This document shows positions 23,751 to 31,012 of a stretch of 36,969 bases of DNA, piece by piece. Source of the DNA: Bacillus sp. RO2. GTDB lineage: Bacteria; Bacillota; Bacilli; Bacillales; Bacillaceae_I. Made by a program: the position numbers and the translations under genes. The stretch lies in contig NZ_JAAXCU010000012.1 in the NCBI RefSeq assembly GCF_012911845.1, positions 1-36,969 on the forward strand. Reading direction: 5' to 3'. The stretch's first letter is position 1, and each line of letters starts with the position of its first letter. The notes beneath the pieces were generated by a model. It worked only from the letters and a program-made list of their open reading frames with translations. It did no database searches and had not been told where the DNA came from.

Positions 23751-24137
23751 CTAAGATTCATACAATTCAATTGGCAGCCCGTCTGGATCAGAGAAGAAAG
23801 TAAACCTCCTCTTTGTATGTTCGTCTATTCTTATAGGTTCCACTTTTATACCCTCCCCTTCTAATTCCTGTACTGCTTCCACAATATCCGGGGTTTGAAA
23901 GGCCAGGTGGCGTAGTCCCTGTGCTTCTGGGTAGCTTGGTCTTACAGGAGCATCCGGAAAAGAAAATAACTCCAATTGTGTGCCGTCTGGGAGTGCTAGG
24001 TCAAGTTTATAAGAATCTCGTTCCTCCCTGTAAACTTCGTTGATGATGGGAAAGCCCATCAGATTAACGTAGAACTCTTTGGAGATTTTATAATCGGAGC
24101 AGATAATGGCGATATGATGTATACCTGTCAGGTTCAT
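23751..24137 (-). CDS. gloA2: VOC (glyoxalase-fold) family protein, YwkD/GloA2-like
   Basis: 128 aa, two beta-alpha-beta-beta-beta modules. The metal ligands expected for this fold are visible: His in GIHHIAI (residue 8), Glu in QLELFSF, His in GLRHLAFQ and Glu in PIELYES at the C-terminus. Length and the motif IICSDYKISKEFYVNLMGF match the SMU1112c/YwkD subgroup, sometimes called GloA2. It is likely a metal-dependent lyase or epimerase on small carbonyl compounds; methylglyoxal activity is not shown by sequence. GGGAGG precedes the ATG. The symbol is by resemblance only. Confidence 0.8.
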   Translation of the reverse strand: MNLTGIHHIAIICSDYKISKEFYVNLMGFPIINEVYREERDSYKLDLALPDGTQLELFSFPDAPVRPSYPEAQGLRHLAFQTPDIVEAVQELEGEGIKVEPIRIDEHTKRRFTFFSDPDGLPIELYES

Positions 24138-24245
24138 GTCTGTAAACCTCCCTTTCCTATTTCCATCTTACAGAATATTTGTCGAAGGCACAAAAATAGG
24201 ACAGTATTCACTGCCCTTCCAATCATGTAGTCAATTCTCCTAAAA

Positions 24246-24401
24246 TTAGCAATGACTTTTCCCGCCAATATTAATGCTAATTCCGAAAATGTTAATGTTG
24301 AATTTATTTTCGCATTTTTTGCAATCGTGCTTATCTTTGTGTTTTGGTTTGCAGTGTGTATGGTGGTCATTTTTCGAGCTAAGATAGTAGTAGCATTTCA
24401 T
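24246..24401 (-). CDS. 51-aa Cys/His/Lys-rich small protein
   Basis: Start ATG at 24401, nine bases after AAAAGGAGGT, one of the best ribosome sites in the window. The product starts MKCYYYLSSKNDHHTHC, continues KPKHKDKHDCKKC and ends FNINIFGISINIGGKSHC. It has five Cys and six His in 51 residues, concentrated in the first half (HHTHC, HKDKHDCKKC), followed by a short alternating beta-like stretch. This pattern suits metal binding or oxidative cross-linking, as in small spore-coat proteins. A minus-strand CATAGAATA (24487-24479) fits a sigma-K -10 without a good -35. The longer frames through this region on either strand look like shadows. Function unknown. Confidence 0.7.
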   Translation of the reverse strand: MKCYYYLSSKNDHHTHCKPKHKDKHDCKKCENKFNINIFGISINIGGKSHC

Positions 24402-24488
24402 ATATTGTTGCACCTCCTTTTAAAGATAGGCGACGGATTGTCAGGTTAAATTGAGGCCCGTCCCGCTACCTTCTCTATTATTCTATGT

Positions 24489-24587
24489 ATGTTGGATGAT
24501 GATGCATGGACTGATGTCCTGAAGGAGGAGTGGATTTTAATAGAGGATAATAGAATGTTCGTGGCACCCTGTCTGGTGACTAGTTAA
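24489..24587 (+). pseudogene. Possible 32-codon gene remnant
   Basis: An open frame MLDDDAWTDVLKEEWILIED then NRMFVAPCLVTS, acidic and Trp-containing, with no ribosome site before it. It looks protein-like but is too short to place; it may be the tail of a decayed gene. A weak hairpin AAAGCAG/CTGCTTT (24590-24618) follows. Nothing else is supported in 24402-24634. Confidence 0.3.
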
Positions 24588-24634
24588 AAAAAGCAGGGAA
24601 GATTTTAATTTCTGCTTTATTGTTACTATTCCCA

Positions 24635-24663
24635 TTGTGGTAACTTCTTTTCTGTAATATAAT
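24635..24663 (+). promoter_or_regulatory. Promoter of the glycosylation operon
   Basis: TTGTGG (24635-24640), 17 bp, then a perfect TATAAT (24658-24663), about 100 bp before the GTG start of the first gene. A sigma-A type promoter. Confidence 0.65.
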
Positions 24664-24765
24664 CTTATAAGTTCAAATATTTTCTAGGATAAGGAAGTAT
24701 ATGGTTATGAAAATGAAAGATTTGAAAATTTTGCTTTCGCTTTATTCTTCTAAGGAGAACCGGCC

Positions 24766-26232
24766 GTGAGCGAAAGTATATTTGTTTTTTTTGAGAAAAT
24801 AATCTATGTTATCTTTTTTTCCGTGATTGTTCTTATCGTTGGCATAAATGTTTTAGAAACAAGGGGACACCATTCAATCAGTACGATTTCTCCAAATTAT
24901 TTTGAGGTTCTCACACTAGTAATTGCATTGTTGCTAATTGGGGCCCTAATTGGTTTCCGTAAAAGTATAACTAATTTACTAGAGAAGCTTCCGATTGCCG
25001 TTTGGGTTGTCGGATTTTTAGGATTCAGCCTTATTTTACAGCTGATTGTTGTCAAACTGTTTGCAGTCAAGCCGTCGTGGGATTTTGGAGCGCTTGTGAA
25101 CGGAGCCAAGCTGTATTTGGAAACAGGAGAGGTATTTAATTACTTTTCCACCTATCCCAATAACATTTTTTTATTTTGCATTTTAGTGGTTATAGGGAAA
25201 GTTTTCACCCCAGACCTCAGCGTCTACATTCTTTTTAATATCTTTACTATCATTGCCAGTCAGTACTTAATTTTCTGCATTGCCTCAAAAGTTGCTGGAA
25301 GATCAGTGGGCTTTATTAGCCTATCTGTAAGCGTACTCTTCTTCCCATATATCTTCTTTTCACCGGTTGTCTATACGGATACGATATCACTTATATTTTT
25401 ACTTTTTCCGTTGTATTTGATGCTAGATAAAAATGGGGAATTAAAGACCAGTTTACCTAATATTTTGTTGGCTTCCTTTATTTTTTCTTTAGGGATGCTA
25501 TTAAAAGGATCGCTAATTATTTTTATTATTGCATTTAGTATTACACTACTTCTTTATATGAAGGGATGGAAAAAGGCATACATAATCCTACCATTTATCA
25601 TGCTTTTTATCGTAAAGACCGTATTTAACACTTCCATTTATCAGCTCCACATCCTAGATAAAGAGCAGCAGATACAGACAAGTTTCCCTGTTTCTCATTG
25701 GCTTGTAATGGCACAAAATAGTGAGAGTCTCGGGAAATATTCAGCTGGCGATGTCGAGTGGACCCAGGAGCTTTTGACAACGCATCCTAGGGAAGAGGTT
25801 TCGGATATTCATTTTGAAGAACTTCAGCACCGTTTCCAGGAAAAAGGACTGCTTGGAAATTTGAGTTTTAATCTAGAAAAAATAACTCATACCTGGACAG
25901 ACGGGACGTATTATTCCCTGAATAAAATTAAGAGGAATCCACTCGAGCCGACAAACATTACAAGTCTACTCGACTATAAATCTGGAGATATCCTTCAAGG
26001 CTTTGCAAGGGTTCAACATTTAATTTTATTTATTGGGCTGCTTTTGGCATTTCCGTTAATTAAGGATAGAAAAGCCTTTGTCACTTTCTGCATGCTAAGC
26101 ATCATCGGCTACTTCTTTTTCTTTCTTTTATGGGAGACTCGTTCACGCTATCTGGTAAGTGTCACACCTTTAGTTATTTTATTGAGTTGTATGAGTTATT
26201 TCAAAATAAAATTCAGGAGATCTATCGGATGA
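24766..26232 (+). CDS. GT-C type membrane glycosyltransferase
   Basis: 488 aa from a GTG start with AAGGAG 8 bases upstream. About eleven to twelve membrane helices and a C-terminal domain. The first outer loop holds KPSWDFGALVNGAKLYLETG, where the Asp is in the position of the catalytic acid in GT-C enzymes (PMT/ArnT type, GT39-like), which use a polyprenyl-phosphate sugar outside the membrane. Its partners follow directly: a GtrA flippase (4-bp ATGA overlap) and a GtrB-like GT2. The three together form the known three-component scheme: GT2 loads the sugar on undecaprenyl phosphate, GtrA flips it, and this enzyme transfers it to a surface acceptor such as teichoic acid. Acceptor unknown. Confidence 0.85.
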   Translation: MSESIFVFFEKIIYVIFFSVIVLIVGINVLETRGHHSISTISPNYFEVLTLVIALLLIGALIGFRKSITNLLEKLPIAVWVVGFLGFSLILQLIVVKLFAVKPSWDFGALVNGAKLYLETGEVFNYFSTYPNNIFLFCILVVIGKVFTPDLSVYILFNIFTIIASQYLIFCIASKVAGRSVGFISLSVSVLFFPYIFFSPVVYTDTISLIFLLFPLYLMLDKNGELKTSLPNILLASFIFSLGMLLKGSLIIFIIAFSITLLLYMKGWKKAYIILPFIMLFIVKTVFNTSIYQLHILDKEQQIQTSFPVSHWLVMAQNSESLGKYSAGDVEWTQELLTTHPREEVSDIHFEELQHRFQEKGLLGNLSFNLEKITHTWTDGTYYSLNKIKRNPLEPTNITSLLDYKSGDILQGFARVQHLILFIGLLLAFPLIKDRKAFVTFCMLSIIGYFFFFLLWETRSRYLVSVTPLVILLSCMSYFKIKFRRSIG

Positions 26233-26609
26233 AAAGATTCCTTAAGTTTGGAACAGTCGGTGTTTTTAACACGATGATCACTTTCGCCAGCTTCACGTTT
26301 TTCTTCTTCATTGGAATAAACTATCTGGCTGCAAATGTGATGGGTTATATAGTAGGAATGCTAAATAGCTATTATTGGAATAAAAAATGGGTTTTCCAAG
26401 ATAAGAGGAATAAGGCATCCACTTTTTATAAATTTGTTGTAGTCAATATCGTAACGCTTGGTATACATACGTTTCTTCTATACTTATTAGTGGACTATGC
26501 TGGACTGCAACCGATTATCGCCAACTTGTTCGCAACAGGAGCAGGGTTGGCAATAAATTATTTAATAAATTCCAAATGGACGTTTCGTCAAGAACAGCAA
26601 GTAGGATAA
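26229..26609 (+). CDS. GtrA family polyprenyl-sugar flippase
   Basis: 126 aa from ATG 26229, which overlaps the previous stop (ATGA) and has AGGAG 9 bases upstream; a longer in-frame start at 26130 lies within the preceding gene and is rejected. Four membrane helices, with the family motifs FLKFGTVGVFNTMITF near the start and YYWNKKWVF, plus NYLINSKWTF at the end (PF04138). The family is thought to move undecaprenyl-phosphate sugars across the membrane. Tightly coupled to the GT-C gene before it and the GT2 gene 13 bp after it. Confidence 0.92.
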   Translation: MKRFLKFGTVGVFNTMITFASFTFFFFIGINYLAANVMGYIVGMLNSYYWNKKWVFQDKRNKASTFYKFVVVNIVTLGIHTFLLYLLVDYAGLQPIIANLFATGAGLAINYLINSKWTFRQEQQVG

Positions 26610-26622
26610 TGGAGGAAAACTG

Positions 26623-27594
26623 ATGAGAGAGTTAATATCAATTGTGGTGCCGATGTATTTTGAGGAAGAAGTGGCGCAGGAATGCTATAACAGGCTAAAG
26701 GGTGTTATGGATGAGCATTATTACAACTATGAATTTATCTTCGTCAATGACGGCAGCACAGATCGGACGATGGAGATACTAAATAGCATTGCCGCCATGG
26801 ATCCACGGGCAAAAATTGTTAACTTTGCAAGAAATTTCGGTCATCAGACGGCGGTTACCGCAGGAGTCGATTATGCCAGAGGAGATGCCATCATCATAAT
26901 TGATGCCGATTTGCAGGACCCTCCGGAAGTCATCCCTTCTCTCGTTGAGAAATGGCGGGAAGGCTATGAAGTCGTGTACGCCAAACGAAAGAAGAGGGCC
27001 GGTGAAACAAAATTCAAGCTCCTGACCGCAAAATATTTCTATAAGTTTCTTAATTATATGGCAGATATTGAAATTCCCAAGGACACAGGTGACTTCCGAT
27101 TAATAGACCGGAAAGTTGCAGACGTATTCACACAAATGACCGAGCGAAACCGCTTTGTTCGCGGAATGTTTTCCTGGATCGGATTTAAGCAAACCTTTAT
27201 TGAATACGAACGTGATGAGCGATTTGCCGGGGAGACCAAATATCCATTGCGTAAGATGCTTCGATTCGCTTCTGACGGAATTATCGCCTTTTCCACAAAG
27301 CCCTTAAAAATAGTAATGTCCCTTGGCTTCTTTTCCGTATTGGTTTCTTTCGGTGTGCTTGCCTACACTATACTGGTAAAATTGTTCGGGCAAGAAGTTG
27401 AGGCAGGATGGGCTTCCATCATGGTGGCAATTACGTTCTTCAGTGGGATTCAATTGCTTGGAATGGGGATTGTGGGAGAGTATATTGCGCGTATATATGA
27501 CGAAAGCAAGAACCGTCCGATTTATGTGGTGAGGGAAACGGTAAATCTGGGTGAAAATGAGACTATAGAGAAAATTCCTAGTATGATGAAATAA
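26623..27594 (+). CDS. GtrB/CsbB-like GT2 polyprenyl-phosphate glycosyltransferase
   Basis: 323 aa. GT2 domain with VVPMYFEEE, FVNDGSTDRT and the DXD region IIDADLQDPPE, then the acceptor segment DTGDFRLIDRK and RFVRGMFSWIGFKQ, and two C-terminal membrane helices ending in GEYIARIYDESKNRPIYVV. This is the DPM1/GtrB group (B. subtilis CsbB, YkcC and YkoT are of this kind), which transfers a sugar from UDP-sugar to undecaprenyl phosphate on the cytosolic side. Last gene of the operon; ATGGAGGA ribosome site. Sugar identity unknown (GlcNAc for CsbB). Confidence 0.92.
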   Translation: MRELISIVVPMYFEEEVAQECYNRLKGVMDEHYYNYEFIFVNDGSTDRTMEILNSIAAMDPRAKIVNFARNFGHQTAVTAGVDYARGDAIIIIDADLQDPPEVIPSLVEKWREGYEVVYAKRKKRAGETKFKLLTAKYFYKFLNYMADIEIPKDTGDFRLIDRKVADVFTQMTERNRFVRGMFSWIGFKQTFIEYERDERFAGETKYPLRKMLRFASDGIIAFSTKPLKIVMSLGFFSVLVSFGVLAYTILVKLFGQEVEAGWASIMVAITFFSGIQLLGMGIVGEYIARIYDESKNRPIYVVRETVNLGENETIEKIPSMMK

Positions 27595-27644
27595 CCCCTT
27601 TTTTATAAAAGCTAAGCTGTGCACAATTTTAGTATGAAAAAACG

Positions 27645-27680
27645 GCAAAGCCATGGCATTCATTTACACCATGGCTTTGC
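27645..27680. terminator. Bidirectional terminator after the glycosylation operon
   Basis: GCAAAGCCATGG (27645-27656) and CCATGGCTTTGC (27669-27680) form a perfect 12-bp stem. T-rich on the plus side (TTTCCTTTCT) and CGTTTTTT on the minus side, so it serves both converging units. Confidence 0.93.
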
Positions 27681-27695
27681 TTTCCTTTCTATTTC

Positions 27696-28151
27696 TTACA
27701 CCCCTACCATTATCGTAATTCGTCCCTCCCCCATCTCATATCTGGTAATTTTACCAACGGGGATCATTTTTACTATATCCCAACTGTTAAAATCAATATT
27801 AATATGACCTCTGCTATAGTTAACATGCGGTGGCTTATCAAATATTCGTTTATTTAAGATGTTCAAGTTCAGGGGTTTTAACTTGGCAACTTTAAAAATC
27901 AGCTGCCTCCCCTCTAGCTTAACTGGCACAAGCGAAATGGAAAAAGAAAGATCCTTTTTGGTAAGCTTAAGGTCAGCTTCCGCTTTACCTGTGACAATAA
28001 ATTCCCCTTTCGTTATGGAGACAGATACGTCCTGCAGCTTATCATTACGCTTAAGCACCTCTTTAAGCATGTTAGAGGTGATAGGTACAGGAATACCTTT
28101 GCTATTTTTCATCTGATTGACACCGTTCTTTATTTTCTCAAAGAAATCCAT
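27696..28151 (-). CDS. Hypothetical protein, possible lipid-binding beta fold
   Basis: 151 aa from ATG 28151, with GGGGG 7 bases upstream; an in-frame ATG at 28205 lies in a poorer context. Soluble, no signal peptide. An N-terminal amphipathic stretch (MDFFEKIKNGVNQMKNSKG) is followed by repeated beta-strand patterns (DVSVSITKGEFIVTGKAEAD, FSISLVPVKLEGRQLIFKVA, KLKPLNLNILN). The pattern recalls LmeA/DUF2993- or YpmS-like lipid-binding folds, but the likeness is weak and by eye only. It may share transcription with the SnoaL-like gene 60 bp upstream on the same strand. Confidence 0.65.
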   Translation of the reverse strand: MDFFEKIKNGVNQMKNSKGIPVPITSNMLKEVLKRNDKLQDVSVSITKGEFIVTGKAEADLKLTKKDLSFSISLVPVKLEGRQLIFKVAKLKPLNLNILNKRIFDKPPHVNYSRGHINIDFNSWDIVKMIPVGKITRYEMGEGRITIMVGV

Positions 28152-28211
28152 GGTCAACCCCCTGCTTTCTTGGTTTTTTCCCCACTCGCCTTTATTCGAC
28201 ACCACTTAGGA

Positions 28212-28589
28212 TTAAAACATTCCGTGCTTATTCGGTGATTCTTCCGGAATTACCTGGCCGACATCCCACAGTTCCACTATTCTTTCTCCTTCAAAACGGA
28301 AAATATGAATTACTGCCGCTCCGAGTTCCTCCGGGTGCTGTTTAATATGAGAGTGAACAGCAACAGTATTTCCATCTGCTATTGTATGCTTCACTTCAAG
28401 TGTTTTGTTAGGACTTTGAACCGCGTTCTCTTCCATTGCTACCATTAGCGATTCAGCGTCACCACGAAAATATGGATTGTGATGACGGAAGTCAGTGGCA
28501 ATGTGGCGCTCAAATGCTTCACGGATATTTCCGGAGGCAACCAATTGGAGGAATGAGACGGATGCTTCTTTGTATATATTACTAATCAT
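28212..28589 (-). CDS. SnoaL-like / NTF2-fold protein
   Basis: 125 aa. An N-terminal helix (FLQLVASGNIREAFERHIA), the motif FRHHNPYFRGDAESLMVAM, then VKHTIADGNTVAVHSHIKQ, and the closing strands VIHIFRFEGERIVELWDVGQ. This order is the SnoaL-like polyketide cyclase family (NTF2 superfamily) at its normal length. Members act on small hydrophobic compounds or have no known substrate. Soluble. Single gene or two-gene unit with the hypothetical protein downstream. Confidence 0.85.
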   Translation of the reverse strand: MISNIYKEASVSFLQLVASGNIREAFERHIATDFRHHNPYFRGDAESLMVAMEENAVQSPNKTLEVKHTIADGNTVAVHSHIKQHPEELGAAVIHIFRFEGERIVELWDVGQVIPEESPNKHGMF

Positions 28590-28707
28590 TTCAACTCAAC
28601 CTTTCATGTATGTAATAATCGCTTACCCTAACATCTACTTCTTTTAGAACTTGAGATTAAATGCTTATGTTTAACTTCTTCTTTTGTTAGCGTAAGTCCT
28701 TCACTAT

Positions 28708-28752
28708 CTTAAAAGAAAATCAGACCCATTTGCTAATAAGCAAAGGAGTCTG
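28708..28752 (-). terminator. Terminator after rarD
   Basis: CAGAC...TTTGC (28721-28733) pairs with GCAAA...GTCTG (28740-28752), with two mismatches, and on the minus strand is followed by ATTTTCTTTT. A second hairpin, AGCACCAG-TTTTT-CTGGTGCT (28769-28789), lies between it and the rarD stop codon. Confidence 0.7.
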
Positions 28753-28806
28753 GATAAAAGGAAAGATAAGCACCAGTTTTTCTGGTGCTGGGGAACCCAA
28801 CAATAA

Positions 28807-29742
28807 TTATAAACTTCTAGCTGGGACAACTACACGCTTTACCCGCCAACTTCTCATTAACGTAAAGGTATAAATTCCAAGTGCCACCCATATGCAAATA
28901 AACGCTACAAGATGCGCACCAGTAAACGGCTCATGAAACAAATAAACGCCCATAATCAGCTTAATAGTTGGCGCAAAATACTGCAGCAAACCGACCATTG
29001 ATAGCGGAATTCTTTTTGCACCACTTGCGAAAAGTAACAATGGAACGGCTGTAACTACACCAGCAAGCAAAAGAAGCAACGTCACATTTAGGTTTCCACC
29101 AAACGCTCCGCCATCAGTTTTAGCATGCACATAAGTTAGAAAAAGCAGCGCAAACGGCGTAATTAAAAGTGTCTCAATAGCCAAACCAATTAAAGCACCC
29201 ACTTGAACCATCTTCTTAATTAACCCATAAAATGCAAAACTTAAGGCAAGCATAATGGCGACCCATGGAAAGGTGCCGAAACTAAAAGTCAGCACGAGCA
29301 CACCAGCCCCTGCTAGAATAATTGACAATGTCTGAAGACCAGACAGTTTTTCTTTTAACACAATGACAGCGAGTAAGATGCTTACAAGAGGATTGATATA
29401 GTAGCCGAGGCTCGCTTCAATGATACGATCGGCATTTACCGCCCAGATATAAAGACCCCAGTTAATGCTGATAAAAATAGAAGCAAGACTGATTCCAATC
29501 AGCCTTTTCCGATTCCTGACAAGAGCTTTAACCTCCAATGTAAAGGAAGGAATCTTCCTCAACATAGCTAGAATAATTAGTATAAAAACGAGCGACCAGA
29601 CAATCCTGTGCGCAAGAATTTCCCCAGCCGGTACATCGTCCACCAGCTTCCAAAATAAAGGAAGGATCCCCCATAATATATATGATAAACCTGCTGAGAT
29701 GATTCCAATTGCAAACTCTTTGTTACCTGTTGTTTGGTTCAT
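28807..29742 (-). CDS. rarD: EamA family transporter RarD
   Basis: 311 aa from ATG 29742, with AGAGGG about 8 bases upstream; 32 extra in-frame codons back to 29838 have no ribosome site and run into the divergent regulatory region. Ten membrane helices. The family markers GIISAGLSYILWGILPLFWK, EILAHRIVWSLVF, ASLGYYINPLVSILLAVIVLKEKLS and LLQYFAPTIKLIMGVYLFHEPF are characteristic of RarD (chloramphenicol-sensitive protein family). Physiological substrate unknown. Divergent from the MerR-type gene at 29917. Confidence 0.93.
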   Translation of the reverse strand: MNQTTGNKEFAIGIISAGLSYILWGILPLFWKLVDDVPAGEILAHRIVWSLVFILIILAMLRKIPSFTLEVKALVRNRKRLIGISLASIFISINWGLYIWAVNADRIIEASLGYYINPLVSILLAVIVLKEKLSGLQTLSIILAGAGVLVLTFSFGTFPWVAIMLALSFAFYGLIKKMVQVGALIGLAIETLLITPFALLFLTYVHAKTDGGAFGGNLNVTLLLLLAGVVTAVPLLLFASGAKRIPLSMVGLLQYFAPTIKLIMGVYLFHEPFTGAHLVAFICIWVALGIYTFTLMRSWRVKRVVVPARSL

Positions 29743-29846
29743 GGCTGTACCCTCTTTACTAAGAATATTTGTATTTAGTGTAGGCGCGTTCCCAGTGAAA
29801 AGCAATGAAAACATTTCGAGATACGAAAAAAAGCGCACCCAGACTC

Positions 29847-29869
29847 TATAATGATGGGCGATATACCTC
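29847..29869 (+). promoter_or_regulatory. Promoter and CGATATA operator of the DUF3967 gene
   Basis: TATAAT (29847-29852) is followed at once by GGGCGATATACCTC (29856-29869), placed over the expected start point. The same 14-mer with one change (GGGCGATATATCTC) occurs just after the gene at 30663-30676. Further GCGATAT and ACGATATAC stretches lie at 29913-29930. The gene product carries a MerR-type HTH, so autoregulation is likely. Confidence 0.55.
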
Positions 29870-29916
29870 TTGCAAAAAGATTATAAAACATTCATATTAA
29901 AGATAGGAGGTGCGAT

Positions 29917-30627
29917 ATGCGAAACGATATACAACCAAATGAACGGGCATATTCGACCAAAGAAGTTGCGGAAGAAGTGGGGATTGCCACCCCTACTGTA
30001 AGGAAGTATGGACAGATACTAGAGCGGAATGGGTACGAGTTTTTAAAGGATGGGGACAGACGTATTTTTGTTGAATCGGATGTTAAAGCACTTGTAGCGC
30101 TGCGCGATACGGACAAGCCTCTCGACAGCACGGCACGCGATTTAGTGGAGCAACAAAAAGACCGCTTGGAGAACACAGTTCAAACAGACATAGCGCTACC
30201 CGATACGAGCGAAACATTACCAAGTGATCCGGAGCAGGTGAAGGAGTTCTTTAAATACTTAGCAACTGAACTTGCTGCAGCACGTGAAATGAACATTCAG
30301 TTAAAACAAGACATGTCACAAATCAAAACGACGGTAGCTCAGCTTCAGCAGGACCATCACTTTATTAGTTCAAGTATCGGTAATTCGGCACAAAAAACAA
30401 ATAACAAGATTGAGAAATTAACAGAAGAACAAAGAGAACACTACGAAACTCTTTTAGAACAAGAAAGAGAAAGAACGGAAATGCTACAAGAGGAAATCCA
30501 AAAAATGCGCGACGAACAGAAAAAAGAGTGGGTTTCTCAGAATGATTTTAATAAACGTTTAGAAGAAGAAATGCAAAAGCGGGATAGTGGTAATTGGGGT
30601 TGGTTATTGTCGTTGTTTAAGAAGTAA
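29917..30627 (+). CDS. MerR-HTH, coiled-coil DUF3967-type DNA-binding protein
   Basis: 236 aa. Residues 12-60 form a MerR-type winged HTH (YSTKEVAEEVGIATPTVRKY...DGDRRIFVESDV). A linker follows, then a long charged coiled coil from about 110 to 220 (EKLTEEQREHYETLLEQE and onward), then the C-terminal GNWGWLLSLFKK typical of DUF3967. The layout resembles RacA, which ties chromosome origins to the cell pole, and DUF3967 proteins of Bacillus plasmids and phages, so chromosome or plasmid organisation or copy control is as likely as ordinary gene regulation. AGGAGGTG precedes the ATG by 4 bases. Flanking CGATATA sites are likely binding sites. Origin from a plasmid or phage is possible. Confidence 0.82.
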   Translation: MRNDIQPNERAYSTKEVAEEVGIATPTVRKYGQILERNGYEFLKDGDRRIFVESDVKALVALRDTDKPLDSTARDLVEQQKDRLENTVQTDIALPDTSETLPSDPEQVKEFFKYLATELAAAREMNIQLKQDMSQIKTTVAQLQQDHHFISSSIGNSAQKTNNKIEKLTEEQREHYETLLEQERERTEMLQEEIQKMRDEQKKEWVSQNDFNKRLEEEMQKRDSGNWGWLLSLFKK

Positions 30628-30655
30628 GGGTTGCTTAATGGTCGCCTTAGAAGCG

Positions 30656-30676
30656 TATCGCCGGGCGATATATCTC
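30656..30676. promoter_or_regulatory. TATCGCC-G-GGCGATA palindrome downstream of the DUF3967 gene
   Basis: A perfect 15-bp odd palindrome (30656-30670) that runs into the repeated 14-mer GGGCGATATATCTC (30663-30676). A related CACGATACGAGGTAT lies at 30710-30723. A likely binding site for the product of the adjacent gene. Confidence 0.55.
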
Positions 30677-30730
30677 ATACAATGTTACATATTATATATA
30701 TATCGGAGCACGATACGAGGTATGTTATGT

Positions 30731-30777
30731 AAAAATCGCCTATGATAAATACAAGTTTATCATAAGCGATTTTTTTG
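30731..30777 (+). terminator. Terminator after the DUF3967 gene
   Basis: AAAAATCGCCTATGATAAA pairs with TTTATCATAAGCGATTTTT, with one mismatch and a 6-nt loop, ending in seven T. It lies 100 bp past the stop codon, after the CGATATA sites. Confidence 0.9.
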
Positions 30778-30849
30778 ACTAAAGCAGACTTTTTGAGTCG
30801 TATTTTGATGTTTCCATCTATCATAATTCAACAATTTCCCGAGAAATAT

Positions 30850-31011
30850 CTACAAGAATGAATGTGTATCGACATTAAAAGTCAGGTCATTATCTGGTAC
30901 TTCCAGTTCATATGGAATCCATTTGTTAAGACTTTGAATGTCGATCTTATAAATTTCTGCACTGTTTGGTAACTGATTTTGGAGTACAAAAGTGCCGTCT
31001 GGGTTATTACC
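30850..31011 (-). pseudogene. Orphan C-terminal gene fragment (53 codons)
   Basis: The minus strand reads GNNPDGTFVLQNQLPNSAEI, YKIDIQSLNKWIPYELEVPD, NDLTFNVDTHSFL and then a stop at 30850. It is clearly protein-like, with ordinary codon use, but has no start codon or ribosome site. It abuts the stop of the thioredoxin-like gene (31013). It appears to be the tail of a gene whose front was lost by deletion. Family not recognised. Confidence 0.55.
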
Positions 31012-31012
31012 T

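Noticed and set aside
24134-24370. 78-codon minus-strand frame overlapping the same region
   Set aside because: Different frame from the 51-aa gene, no ribosome site, and it runs into the ribosome site and start of the VOC gene.
24252-24449. 65-codon plus-strand frame with a hydrophobic stretch
   Set aside because: It is the complement of the 51-aa Cys/His-rich gene, which has a far better ribosome site. The hydrophobic look comes from antisense Lys/Asn codons.
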